DNA of 64,000 nt. Source: Triops longicaudatus. Its lineage: Eukaryota; Arthropoda; Branchiopoda; Notostraca; Triopsidae. Below the pieces are notes generated by a model, which saw only the letters and a program-made list of their open reading frames with translations, had not been told where the DNA came from and made no database searches. Shown here one piece after another: positions 36,128 to 48,400 of this stretch (position 1 is the first letter of the stretch; each line of letters starts with the position of its first letter). Location: the NCBI GenBank assembly GCA_022885665.1, contig JAGQDJ010000202.1, positions 868,001 to 932,000 of the forward strand, given 5' to 3'. A program made the translations under genes and the position numbers.

Positions 36128-39100
36128 TACTCGTGTAGGTAGTCAGCATTTCACAATTCGTTATCGACGTGGCTTTTAGGATAATCTTTACCTAACTGGG
36201 CTATTCTTTGTTGCCGTGATTCTGTGTCATTTGAGGGGTACAATAAGCCAGACCTGGGCAAATTCAATGAAAGTGAAATTCAGTTCATATGAAATTCAAG
36301 AGCTTTTTTAAAAAATCAAATTAATTCAATATAAAGAACACAAATCATTTCAATTCTTTCACTCAGGATTTTTTTCATCAACTTGAATCAGGCCCATAGC
36401 CAGGTTTTCGGTTTAATGGGGGTGAGGGTCAATATGTCGTTTTATTTGGCATTTTGTTGCTACCTATGTTCACCATATGAAAATAAAATTTTCAGGGTGT
36501 AAGACATACGTGCTTGGTTTTGATTTATGTCGGACTTTTTCCAGTTCAAGTCAAATTCAGACCAAAATTAATTAGTGCTAATTTCCAGCTGTCACTCACA
36601 AACAACTTACAATTTCCAAAATGTAGCTATTTTATAAGCATTTGACAATTACCCAGCTCTGCTAATATGGATAAGCCAGTCACTGACATAAGTAAACGTC
36701 AAGTAAACTTGGTAAAGAAATGTTCGTATTGTTCCATAGTCATTATTTGAACCCTGATTAATCCCAAGTTACACTGATGGGGTTTAGTTGCGTAATTGAA
36801 TGGACAACAGTTGTTAAATGTGAGTACTTTTGGCGTTTTGTAGCCTAAGTTGTGAGCTAAATAGCTGGCATAAATTAGAGCCCGAAAAAGTTGGTACGTT
36901 TCGCAGCCGAGCACTTGTTCTTCAACTTCTGTTCCAAGACAAGCTGACCTCTTCTAACCTCGGATTTCCACCGCTTTCCCATCTCCCCTGGTGTGCAGAA
37001 AAATACAGAGAAACTTTCGACTCTTTTTCCTGTTGTGCCGGCAAAATGAAATGAACCACCTGGACTTGGTACATTCAAACTTTTCGTTACACAGAGCTAA
37101 ACCATCAATTTCAATTACTTTGACGCTACATACATAATATACCGTAGATTATTAAGCTAAGAATACGATAGATTACATTTAGAAAAGAATGTATTGAGCT
37201 AAGAATACCAAGGAAGAGATAAAACCGCAACTTCAACAAAAGATATGTTGTTGTTATTTGCAGAGATGGGAAATTTTCTTGCATAATTTACAAAATTGCG
37301 CCAGCTCTTTTCACATTTCAGAAGCTGTCGATTTGATGCAACAGTGAAGCAATGGGCAAATAGAAGGCGAATTGTTAAATGTTCTTTTCTGTGACTCCTT
37401 GTGTGTGCTTAGTATTAAGGTGGTGTGAAAAAAGTGTGAAATTTTTCGCAGTTACGGAGCTAATGTGCCAAAACCTTGGAGTAGTCGTGTTTATTTTCAT
37501 TGCAGAGTACTTAAACCCTCTTGTCTTACGACAAAAGGTGTGGTCTTTGGTGCATCTCTTGGAAAGATTCCACATTTCCGCTTTTCTGGGGCCGAGGAGT
37601 GCGTGTTATATGAGTATGTATGTTTAGATAGCTATTAACTTCTTGACCGGGTGTTAGCAGCCGGTTTTTGGGGTACTTCGTGTGACGAACCGGAACCGAA
37701 TTCAGTAACTTTTTTCTTTACTTTTAAGCCGTTTACTGAATTAAGAGGAAGCGTCAAACGACCGGAAAAAGTCGCTCTGGTTGCTTTACATACTTGTATG
37801 CACCCTTTAAGATCTTGTGTTCGTTTGTTTTTGTTATGTTTAAAACACATTTGAGGACCAAAAAAAAAAAGAATGAAAAACATATGACGTTTGCTGGTCT
37901 AGCTCATCCGTTCCCTCTTTTGTCCTACTTAGTATTATTTTTTTTTTCGGGAAAGGTTATAGACGTTCCAGATGCCACACTTTTATGTGCAAAATGATAA
38001 TTTATTTTACTTTCTTTTAGTTATCGGAGCTACTTAAGGTTGTAGATGACCTCAAACGAACTTCTTCGAGAGGCGCGTAAAGGAAAATAATTTTGAAAGG
38101 TTTCTACGCTTGAATTGTATTACAATAAGCGGAGAGCTATTTTTTGAGAAAGTCATTCCTTTTTTCCCCGTCGTATTTTGGGGAGCAGGTTTGACGACGT
38201 AACATGATGGATGATGTGAGTTGCGGTTCAAGTGACAGCAAGCTTTCGTTTTTTTACTTCCATGGTCTCCCCTTTTGTTTTAGTAATTCACGCGACGAGG
38301 TCGGGTTGTATGGGAGTGTAGCTGGGTGGTCTACGACTTCCCTTTAAAAAACAGAAGTGCGAGTTTTTTAACACTGAGATAGGAGTCGTTTAAGCAAGCA
38401 ACAATGTGCCTTATCTCGTAACTACGTCTTTTTATGTTGTTGCTTAACGTGCTTCTTGAAACTCAAGAAGCGTGTCAAACTATTTGAATGATCTGAAGAA
38501 TTTCTAGCTAGTGCTCGTAAATGTGAACGCTTTTTTACCATATCATTTAGCTTAAGGTATTTTTGAATAAAAGCAAAATCTACCTACAACGAGCCACTTG
38601 GTGAGCAGTGAAATTATTCAGTATATCAGACGCTTTTACTTAGAGAGGCCAAGACATGTCTACCTCCTAAAATCCGTAATTTGATTACACCAGGTTCCCT
38701 TGCAGCAAACATTTTACTAGAATTTTTGCATTATGCAATATGAGGCAGACGAGCTTGATTTGATGACATTCAATGAAAATATTCCGGTCAGACACGATTA
38801 TCGAGGAAGCGTTTAGAATTATTCGTTAAAGGTAACAAAGGTGTTACATAGAGGAATTTTACTACTGATGCTGAAATGTCCAAAATTGGCTGTATTGGAC
38901 AATACTCCCTCCAATCAATGTGCGTAAAACAGGAAAGCATACTGAAATGCAAAATTTAAGGCAATATACAGTCTGAGGAAATCGTGCGAAAGACGGAGCA
39001 AGCATTTGAAAATCCTAAAAAATAACTGGTGTTTGTTAATCCCTAATCTTTATGTGCTTTATTATTATTTTTTTTTTTTTTTTTGGTAGGAGTAAGGTTT

Positions 39101-39785
39101 GTTGTCACCAATATAGCTTTGGAGACGAGTCGAAAGTATTCTTGCACTGCGGTATATGTTTATGACCGACGATTTTCTGCAGGTTATGCTAGTTGTGTAA
39201 AAAGCGTAGGACTACTCTACACATGCAGTGATACAAAGTAAAACCAGTGAATCAATGGATCGAAATCTATTTTCGTTATTAACTTCTGGAAGGTCTTCGC
39301 AGCTTTTGTTTGCAAGTGCTATCTGTACATTAATATAGTTAAAAATGAAAAATAAAAGGAGTAAAAAAAAAAGAATGTGGCACTTCTGGTATTTACACCT
39401 GCAGACATTATGGAAAATATTGCTCTCCCTCTGCATCGATCCATCATTTCAACAACTTCGCTAAACCAAGTTTCCTTTCGACTCTTACGACACGTGCTTT
39501 TTCGTTGTTTCCTTCTCACATATTGTAGACTACAAAGGGTTTTTGGCGAGCTTTTGTCGTTTAGTTCTGTCATAAACAAGTTGACTGAGTAGTTAGTTCT
39601 GGAAGAACAACGTCGGCGCGTGGGAGCGTCTGTGTGTTCGTTAAAATCTCGACAATAGGGCAACGGTGGGGTGCGGAAGATGAATTACAACAACATTATT
39701 AAGGCGCAAGTTAGTTCAAGACGCTAATGAGTGTCAAGCAAAGAGAACTATTCATTCCTTTCTTCCTCCTTAACATGTCGCGAGT

Positions 39786-39972
39786 CCATCCGTCTCGTCC
39801 TTCTCGAAGAAAGACTGGGAGCCTTTGTCAGTCCCGATGCCCTTGCTCCCGAAAAGCTTGTGCCAAAGCTTCTCTTATGTCAAAAGAAACTTCAACAACT
39901 CACCGCAGTTGTCAACCCATGGGCTGATCTCTTTTTCCTTTCTTTTTTTTTCCAGATGAACTTCTTGTAGCT
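39786..39972 (+). pseudogene. Orphan exon-like segment, unrecognised
   Basis: A polypyrimidine tract ends in AG at 39785, and the following frame reads SIRLVLLEERLGAFVSPDAL, then continues with a Leu/Lys-rich amphipathic stretch before stopping at 39970. The codon pattern and helical look suggest a real or former coding exon. I could not join it with confidence to any other exon. A loose similarity to the coiled-coil start of dynactin subunit 3 came to mind but is not secure. It may be a gene fragment, part of an unassembled gene, or chance. Confidence 0.2.
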
Positions 39973-41361
39973 AGTTAAACTTAACTTGCTACAGCAGGTG
40001 CAAGCTCCACAAAGAAACGTTCACTGGCATTTTTTTATAGTTCTCAAGTCAGACCTCTCAGATTACGTTTCAATGACACGAGCCACCCTTTCGTTCTGCC
40101 AATTGTAGGAAATATCCCATTGTTGTAAAAACTTACTAGGTTTGCTTTTTCTTATTTCTTCCGATTTGAGACAAGCTTGAAAGACTTTTATGCGAATTAA
40201 CTTTTTGGGCAGGTGTAAGTGTCCCCGAAGGAAAAGTTGTTGATGGAGCATCTGTCATTGAGACTTGTCACGAGCTCTGCAGTAATGAGCAGCACAATAT
40301 CAAATGTAGAGCGCACACACATGAAACGTTGTTCAAATGCAGACAAGCGAGACAAAGTTTTAGCACAATGCGAAACTGTTATACTTTCGATTTATAACTT
40401 TTTCACTCCGTTCTTCTTTCAAAACAAAATATACCACTTTGAACGCTTGGTTACGTAATGTAAAACAGGAATAAGGAGTTCAAATTATAGTTAAAAGCTC
40501 AAGTTATTTATGCACAAAGATAATAAACTAATAATATGTTACTTATTAGTTAATTACTAATATTATACGTGTTATTAGTTTATAACACTACCTATAGCAA
40601 TTTACCGTATAATACTAAGACAACCTTTGTAATACGAATTGTAAGTCTTACAAAAAAAGGCAAATTCGTAATGATATAAATGTCACGATACTCGGTTTAA
40701 AACTTTCGGTTTGGTAAATAAGAACAGGTGTATAACTGTGGCGATGTCCTTGGGCAAACAAAGCTTTACTTGACGGGGAAAACAGTAGCTGTTGGACGCA
40801 TTTAACGTTCAACACCTTGCTCGTGAAAAGTATTAAAACTGTCAGGCTAAAACAACTCAGCCCACACAAGTCGCAGACTCTGGTGCGTTTACTTTCTGCT
40901 AAGCAGAAAAAATACAGAACTCTTAAGTAATTTATTGCTACCATGCTATAAACAAATCTCTCCTTTGTTGCCCTCCCAGTATTTCACACTCGGGAGTCGT
41001 TTGCATAGCGGCAATGTTAACGATTTGGGAGGCATGTATCAGGCAAATTTTTGTTACTGTAGTAATAAAAGTGGTACAAAGTAAAAGAAGTGGATGGGAA
41101 CCAAGTGTGACACGCTGGGTTTCGTTATAAGCTCGAAACTTTTAAATGGATACACTCAAGAAAAAGGTTTTGGGAAGAACCAATGGACGTCTAGAACTTG
41201 CTCCGAGTTCTCAAACCATTGGTGTGAGGTTCGTGAATGAGCTGCGCTATTTGCGGACACCCCAATCCTCGCGAAGTAATTTAAGAAAGGGAGTGTCGTC
41301 TTGGAAAGGTTTTGGAGTGAAACTTTGTGCTAAACACGAGGGCCGCTTCATCGGGGTGTAA

Positions 41362-44300
41362 ATGTCTTTTAACCCCCTGCAACATATCTGCTTCCAGATC
41401 AGTACGCTTCCAAGAGCCATGAGTACCAGTACAATGACTTTGAACCGCGAGCCCAGTGCCGGTAACCTGAAATGTTCAGTGGCTAGTAGTTGCTCACCGT
41501 CGGCGGTTTCCAGGGCTCGCAGATTATTGCGAACGCCCAAGTGTGCCCGTTGTCGGAATCATGGAGTCGTATCGTGCCTTAAAGGACATAAAAAGTTGTG
41601 CCGGTGGAGAGAATGCCAGTGCACCAATTGCTTATTGGTTGTCGAACGTCAAAGAATTATGGCCGCACAAGTTGCGTTGAGAAGGTAAGCATAATTTATT
41701 TCCTCACATTTTTCTTGATTTGAAAGCTTCCTGATCGTACCACTTATCTTAAGGGTCATTCATTTCATAGAAAACTCTTTACTCTGAAAAATTGTAAGTA
41801 TTTATCTTAAAAAATCAATTTTGCTCTTTATTACATCATATTTATTTTTTATACTGAGAAAATACCTGAGCTATTCATTACCTGGATGAGCTTGTCAAAA
41901 CATTACTGGGAATGTACAGAAAGTTCCCCTGTGTAATGCTCTACTTTGCGATACACGATGTAAATAGTATCGTCGAAGCTGAAATTTTAACGTAGATATA
42001 CAAGTATAATATGGAATTGTTTCATTTTTGTACAACTTTCGTTCATAATTAGCCATGAATATTTCTACACAACTTCTAAATGACTGAGAATATTCATTTC
42101 AGCTTTATTTAGTATTTCTATTCTATGCATACAAATATGTAAAACGGGGTTCAAAATTTCGTTATTGTTGTTATCTCATGGGAAACAAATAGTTGTCTTG
42201 ATGGGATATGATGGGTTGAGATTAAACTGTTCATTGTTGTGAATTTTAGGCAACAGCACGCCGAAAGTACTGGCGCTAAGGAATCAAAAGCAAAATCCCG
42301 CACCACAGAAGCCTTACTAGCTCAGAAGCGTTTATATCAAAAGCATTTACGAACTTTGCAACAAAGCACAATAGCCAAAGACGTTTTACAAAGTAAGTAC
42401 AGAAAGCTAATTAGCTCAAATTTGTTCCTTCCAAACCCGGTGCTGATAAGCGTAAGAGATCGCTACTAACAAGTTGTGGATTTCTGTCACGTCCCTTTTT
42501 GTTCTCTTTAACTGTCAGGGACATGGGGAGTAAATTTGATCTTTGTGATCTTTGGTAAGAGGTTCGTCAAAGCGTTTAGTCTCTTGCTTCTCCCCCTTAT
42601 TCTGAAAGAGATGAAGTGGAGATGAGAGTCTGTCGGTAAGGTGACACTCTTTCTCTTGTATGAAAATCGGGGGTTGATCTTTACGGGGTTGTAGGGCGAT
42701 GGTAAAGGGATTTCCTTATCCTTTTGAAAAACGAATGTTAACCGCGCCAGATTGGCTGGCAGAACCGACGTTGAGGATGGAAACATCTTGAAAAACTGGC
42801 CCATTCTACAAGTTTTTGATCGTCTCTACCTCCCCTTGTATGCCTCCTATGCATATGAATGAACTCTTCACCCCTTTAACATGTCCAACTAATAAGGTCA
42901 TACTGCATTTCCGATTCCGTTCACGTTCACATAGAGAAATACGGAGAGCTCCCACCCAACAAGTAATCTGTGGCATGCTGTACTATCTCACTCTCGCTAA
43001 CTACCACTTAAGACGTTTCCCTAAAGCGAAATCCTGCAGCACCAGCTTCCTCAGGAAGTTCCAGATATGTCCAGGATATGTACCATATGGTCGGCCTCTC
43101 AAATATTGCGATAACAATCTGGGATCATAGAATCATACGATCCTTACTTTCTTGAGGATGCGGAAGTATTGTTTACAAACTGCTAGGGCTGTTTAGATGC
43201 ACCAAAAGATTAATGGGCAATAACAGTAAATATGGGAAGATATAAAACTCCTCTTTTTCATGGGGGCGGGGGAAATTATTCTACGCCAATTGACCCTTCG
43301 CTAAGCAGTTCCTTTTTTATCAGAACTTTCAACTTAATGTTGAGGATTTAGGTTAAAAAATCTTCAGTGAGATGGGCTTGCAGAGATTTAAAATAAATCG
43401 CAATTTTTCGTACCTATTTAAGGTTATTTTTAAAATTTCAAGAATTTTGCATTACTTGTATAAATTTTAGATTATTAGTATAATAGTAGAATTTTGTAAA
43501 ATTGTTTCGGAAAGGTCTGGCTTAGCATTTATAAATCTGAGGCGAAACCGTGCTGCACACAGTTTAAGTTTCCGCATGTGTGATTACCTTCAAGTTTATT
43601 TGACATAGTGACCTGCCTTTGAGGTTCCAAAATCGGCTAGTATTTGAAGAGGAAACCCCTATTGGGAGACTTTAAGAGGTTGAGCATCTTGTGTTATCCG
43701 CCCACAATCACAACTAACTGAAGATCGCGGTTACATTTCGGCGCTATCCCTTTTACAAACGATACAACCGACTCCCCTTGTCGCTTCTTGGACTCTGGTT
43801 TCCACTTCGTTGATCACAGAAGTGCCGCTCTATACTTGTTATTGCCCTATAACAATGAATCCTTCCATTACTCCGGAAAGCACGTGCTTATTATTTTCGT
43901 TCTTCCGTTTTCTTTTTTTTTTAAACCAGATTATCGGCAATGGAATTCCCACAGTAATAACGATCTGCAGCCTGCCGTGGGTCTGCAGCAATACGTCAGC
44001 GAACGAATGAGAAAACGCAAAACCTTTGCCGATGAGGAACTCGATGCCATTATGACCCAACGCGAACACGTGGCAGAGATTCAGCGCGCCGCCACGCTTA
44101 CCGCCATCGCAACTGCGCAGCCATTTTGGGCCTCGACTTTGCCTCTGAATCACCTGCATTTACCGCCAGTGTCCTCGACGCAACCTCCTTTATCGCGAGA
44201 ACTTCAAAAAATGTTGCAGTTTTGGCCAGCAGTACCACCACGAATGTTACCATTATCGATAGCGTCCCCTTTGACCTCCCCTTCAACTATGGAAGAACAA

Positions 44301-44492
44301 TTATTTACCCAAACTCAAGTGCTGGATTTGTCGAAAATGTACTCGGACATGTCGGTCTCTCCAGGAAGCTTCGTTTCTAACTGTGACGCTGAAGTTTCTA
44401 ACAAAACAACGAAAGAATCGACCCAGACGAGCCAGGAAAGAGCGAAACCAAAGATTTCCTTTTCGGTGGAATCCATTATTGGGAAGACATAA
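41362..44492 (+). CDS. DM-domain transcription factor (Dmrt family, DMRT93B/DMRT3-like)
   Basis: Dmrt proteins bind DNA through intertwined zinc-binding DM domains and act in sex-specific and neural development. Three exons, 41362-41684, 42250-42392 and 43930-44492, give 342 residues. The DM domain spans about residues 57-110: RTPKCARCRNHGVVSCLKGH then KKLCRWRECQCTNC, followed by the recognition helix VERQRIMAAQVALRRQQ. All zinc ligands (CCHC and HCCC) are present. The splice falls within the codons for RRQQ, a common Dmrt intron site. The C-terminus ends FSVESIIGKT, a short conserved block that I associate with the arthropod DMRT93B / vertebrate DMRT3 class. Internal methionines at 41419 could also start translation. 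The gap 42393-43929 may hide another exon, but the phases join without one. Confidence 0.9.
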
Positions 44493-45402
44493 TTCTCGGA
44501 ACTGTTTGTGGTGATGATAGTGCCAGCTTTAATGTTATTTAACCAAAGATCTGTCCGAAAAATGTACGTTTTGTTTATGAAATTATTTCGAAATCTTGAA
44601 TTTGCTTTGAATTCGATTGTTGAACAAAGAAAACTATCATATGTACGAAGATCTGAAGACTTCTATTGTTTTTCTCCGAGGAAATGGAAGACAGCGGATT
44701 GTTACAATGAGTGTTATAGAGTTAAGGACAAGATTGTAGTTCAAAATTGTAGGCGAAAAGGGGGTCAAATGTCATTGCCATCTCCCATGTGGAGAATCTG
44801 ACACCAAAAGCCAGCTAAAGCATACATTCAACTCATTAGCTTGGACAGGGGATTTAGTTTCCTGTCTCTAAAACCGAAGAGGGGACTTTTGCCAAAGTTT
44901 CTTTCACCAGCCCGGTCCCACGCTGTCTGGGAAAAACTAGTCCAAACGATAGATTTCCATTTTTACATAAGATACGTATGAAGTTTATTGGAAACTTCCT
45001 GCACCTCAATCTGATCATTTGTACTGTTATTTGCATTAAATCATTCAGACATGAAATGGTGTTAATAATCAGGTTCAAACGTGCAGAAATAACAATGTTT
45101 TAGTTGTGTCACTAAGTAAAAAGCTCCTTTACTGCACCTCAGTCGGTCATATTTCATTGATTATATTTTAGAAACTTTGGACTTGATGGCAACTTACCGC
45201 AGCAATACTCGGATAGGGTATTCGAATCACTAGGTGCCTAACATTGCGACGACGTTTGATCGATAATCCGAAACGGATAACCCGCGTTGTGTGACCATAC
45301 ATGAAGAACATCCTATTCGTTCTGAGCTTTCACTGAATTTCGGTGTTTCGTGTTACCTAGAAGTGAAAATATTAAAAGAGTGTTAAGGAAAATACGTAAA
45401 AA
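44493..45402. other. Dmrt-CFAP57 intergenic region
   Basis: This 910-bp stretch holds the Dmrt 3' flank and the CFAP57 promoter. The frame at 44508-44801 has no family resemblance and is probably chance. Nothing else is visible. Confidence 0.5.
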
Positions 45403-48400
45403 ATGGCTCATGGTTGGGTTCCAATCCCGGAAACTTTATTCGCGTTAGCCTATGACGGTGGTCAAAGTCAACAGCCCCCTTTGGCATTTATTGACGACCA
45501 GTTAGCTTACATTGCTGGTCGCGTGCTAGTATTCCAGTCAGTGAGCAACAACGTGTCTCACCTCAATCATAAATCGCAATCTTTTCTTACGCCCAAGACA
45601 AGTGCATATTCAATTCTGGCCTTCTGTCTCAGCAGCGATAAGTATTCGCTTACTAATTCATTAATGTAATTTTTCCTGTTTAACCCATTTAATTAAAATT
45701 TATCGTTCAATATTTCAGTCAATTACTCGTCACAGCAGAAGCAGGGCCTAAAAGTCATTTAGTCGTCTATGAAGCTTTGCCAGAAACTTCCAGCGGGAAA
45801 CCATCATTCAAGCGCAAGAAAGTCATCAGCCAAATCGAACTAACTTCTAAAGACGAGGCTTTAGCGTTAGATTTGTCCTTTGATACCAAATATTTAGCCT
45901 TGCTTCTCCCTCAGCATCACCCGCACGGTTTGCTGTTACTATACTTATGGAGGACTTCGAAAATTGTCGCGTCAGTTCAATTGCTACCTTCTACAAATTT
46001 CAACTCGAAAGCTCAAGTAAGTTTACACCCAAAGACACGGAAGAGTGAATGCATATATTTTGGTAAGAAGGGTAATTTTTGTATTCTTTCAGGTCCTTTT
46101 CCATCCAGCAGATGTCAATTCTTTAACGGTTCTATGGAGCGGGCAATTGAAAATCTGGCGCTTAACGCCAGACGGCTTTGAACAAGGACCCAAGCTCAAG
46201 TACGGTCATCCGATAACGTGTCAAGCTTGGTTATCAGCCTTAAAACAGCACCACCTTCTTTTGGGCACCGAGGATGGACAAGTTCTTAGCGTTCAAGAGG
46301 GAGACGTCACTGGAGAAATTAAAGTGACTTCTGGACCTATTCTTGCGCTCTGTTGTTTCGGGTCTTCGAAATTCATTTGCGCATTTTTGGAAGAAGAGGG
46401 AATTTTGAGCATCAGCTTGTTCGGGAGCACGGATGCAAAGAACACTGCGTTCACGATGGTAACATCATGGCCGATCTCCCTCCACGATGCGGCGATTGAC
46501 CTGGAAAGCCAGGACATGGTAACCAATGTATTGACGAATAGCAACGCGACGTACTTGGCAATATGTGCAATGGGAAAGTTGGCTATATTAGACTTGGTAA
46601 GAGGAGATTTCGGTGTCCCTTTTTTATTTTATTCAATTTATTGAAGCTCTCTACATTGTTTATTAATTTCACTCTGATTGATAAGGCTTACAATATCCTC
46701 GATAAATTTACGATTTTTTTTTTGTCATTCGTAGGTCAATAAGTTACCGATTGCATTACCTATGGCGGGATTGGGGAAAGAAATCCGATGTTTGGATTTC
46801 GCTACATGGAAACCGCAATTTTTAACTCTGTCCGGTGATAAATGCTGGACTTTATGGGATTACACACAACCACGAATCCAAATGCAATTTAACGGAAGCG
46901 AAGATATCTTGACGTGTTCTATTCATCCATCAGGTGAGTTATTTTGTACAAAAATACTGTCAACTCGACTTGAAAAATGGTAGGATTCGGTATTATTTGC
47001 CCTTTTATGTATTATTGTATTTTTCCGCACTTTTAGGCCAATACTTGCTATATTCGACGAAAGAAGCTCTAGTAATCGCAGCGCTCCTTGTGGACAAGTT
47101 TCATACGGTGAAGGAAATACGTCAACGATCCGAATATGTCGTGTGTAATCCGGAAGGTCACGTGGTCGCCTTTGCCCACCAAAACAAAATGAGCTTATTT
47201 CACTACGCACGATTTTGCGTGACGTCTTTACCTTGCACCTTACGAACTGAGGTAACACAATCAATTAACTATTTATTAGAAGTGTCACACAATGAGTTTA
47301 AAGTTTTCTGACTGTATTAAGGTTTGCTAACAGTGGTCGTGTGCTTGAGCAAATTGAAACGTGTAATTTTATGGCACAACGAATTTTTCAACTTCATATT
47401 CAATTAAGCTGCATCGTGATATCGCGATAATAGAGCTTGAGTATAGAAACGAACATTTGCAGATATCTTTAACGAGCTGGACGTTTAAAAATGTATTCTA
47501 TTTACGTGAAATTATGAACGAAAAAATGAACCGGAAAGATCAAATGAACGTTCGAATTGTTTGTCAGGTCAAGTGCCTGGCGTGGGTGCCGGATGGTTCT
47601 GTGCTTTTCGCTGCGTTTTCCGACGGTTCTTTGCTCCAGTTTGACCCTTACAAAGCTTCGTTACTGCAACAAAGAAAACTGGACGTGGTGCCAACCACGA
47701 TCGTATTTGCCTCGAGCCAAACCTTACTAGCAGTGGACGAGAAAGGATCACTTTATCAATTAGACGTACTCAATTTCCAGGTACATGTTCGAGTTTATTT
47801 CGGAATTTCATGCCAAATAAAAATGCATTTTGATGCTACTAAACATATATAAAGATCTTGAGGTGTCTAAGAAACGCTTGACTGAAAACGTGTGTGCTAC
47901 CAGGGAATTTCCCAATTTTCTTTTCGTAACCGTTACTGAATAACAGAGTCAAATCATCTAAAAAGAATATTGTAACGGATGTTTTAAAATCAAAGGCTTT
48001 TACCGATGTTTTAAAATCACTGGCTTGTTCATTTTCGGGCATAAATATTCCCATTACCCTTACAATTTTTCTTGTACAAAATTAGTTTTGGTAAACACGC
48101 AAACTTCTCCGCTAGAAGTTCATTTTCTTATAATTTTCCCCCGCAGAAAGTGGTAAATCGAAATGTTATTTTGATCAGGTGTTACACGAGATAACAGTTC
48201 CGGATGTCAGCATTCTCGGACTCGAGTGTCTTTTCGAAGACGAAGAAAAAACGACATGCAATGCAGTGCTCGCTGCCACAAGCACTGGAGCTATCCGTGT
48301 CTACACGTACCCGTTTACCACACGCTACGAGTATCATGAGTACTTCACACAGTCCTCCTCTATCATGAAAGTAAATTTCAAAATCCTCCAAAACATTTAA

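Larger units (their letters stand above)
35943..41361. other. Gene-poor 5.4-kb intergenic region
   Basis: No gene can be assembled here. The left edge is AMT 3' UTR. A stretch at 36390-36430 (ggcccatagccaggtttt followed by a G-run) resembles the ends of interspersed repeats seen in invertebrate genomes, but this is weak. An exon-like frame lies at about 39786-39972. Around 40500-40620 the sequence is very AT-rich with small palindromes. A homopolymer T run sits near 39070. The open frame at 41146-41361 directly before the Dmrt start ends at a stop and is probably 5' UTR or promoter. Confidence 0.5.

Noticed and set aside
36250..36300. A hAT-like start (cagacctgggcaaattcaa) near 36250
   Set aside because: No matching inverted end or target duplication was found downstream.
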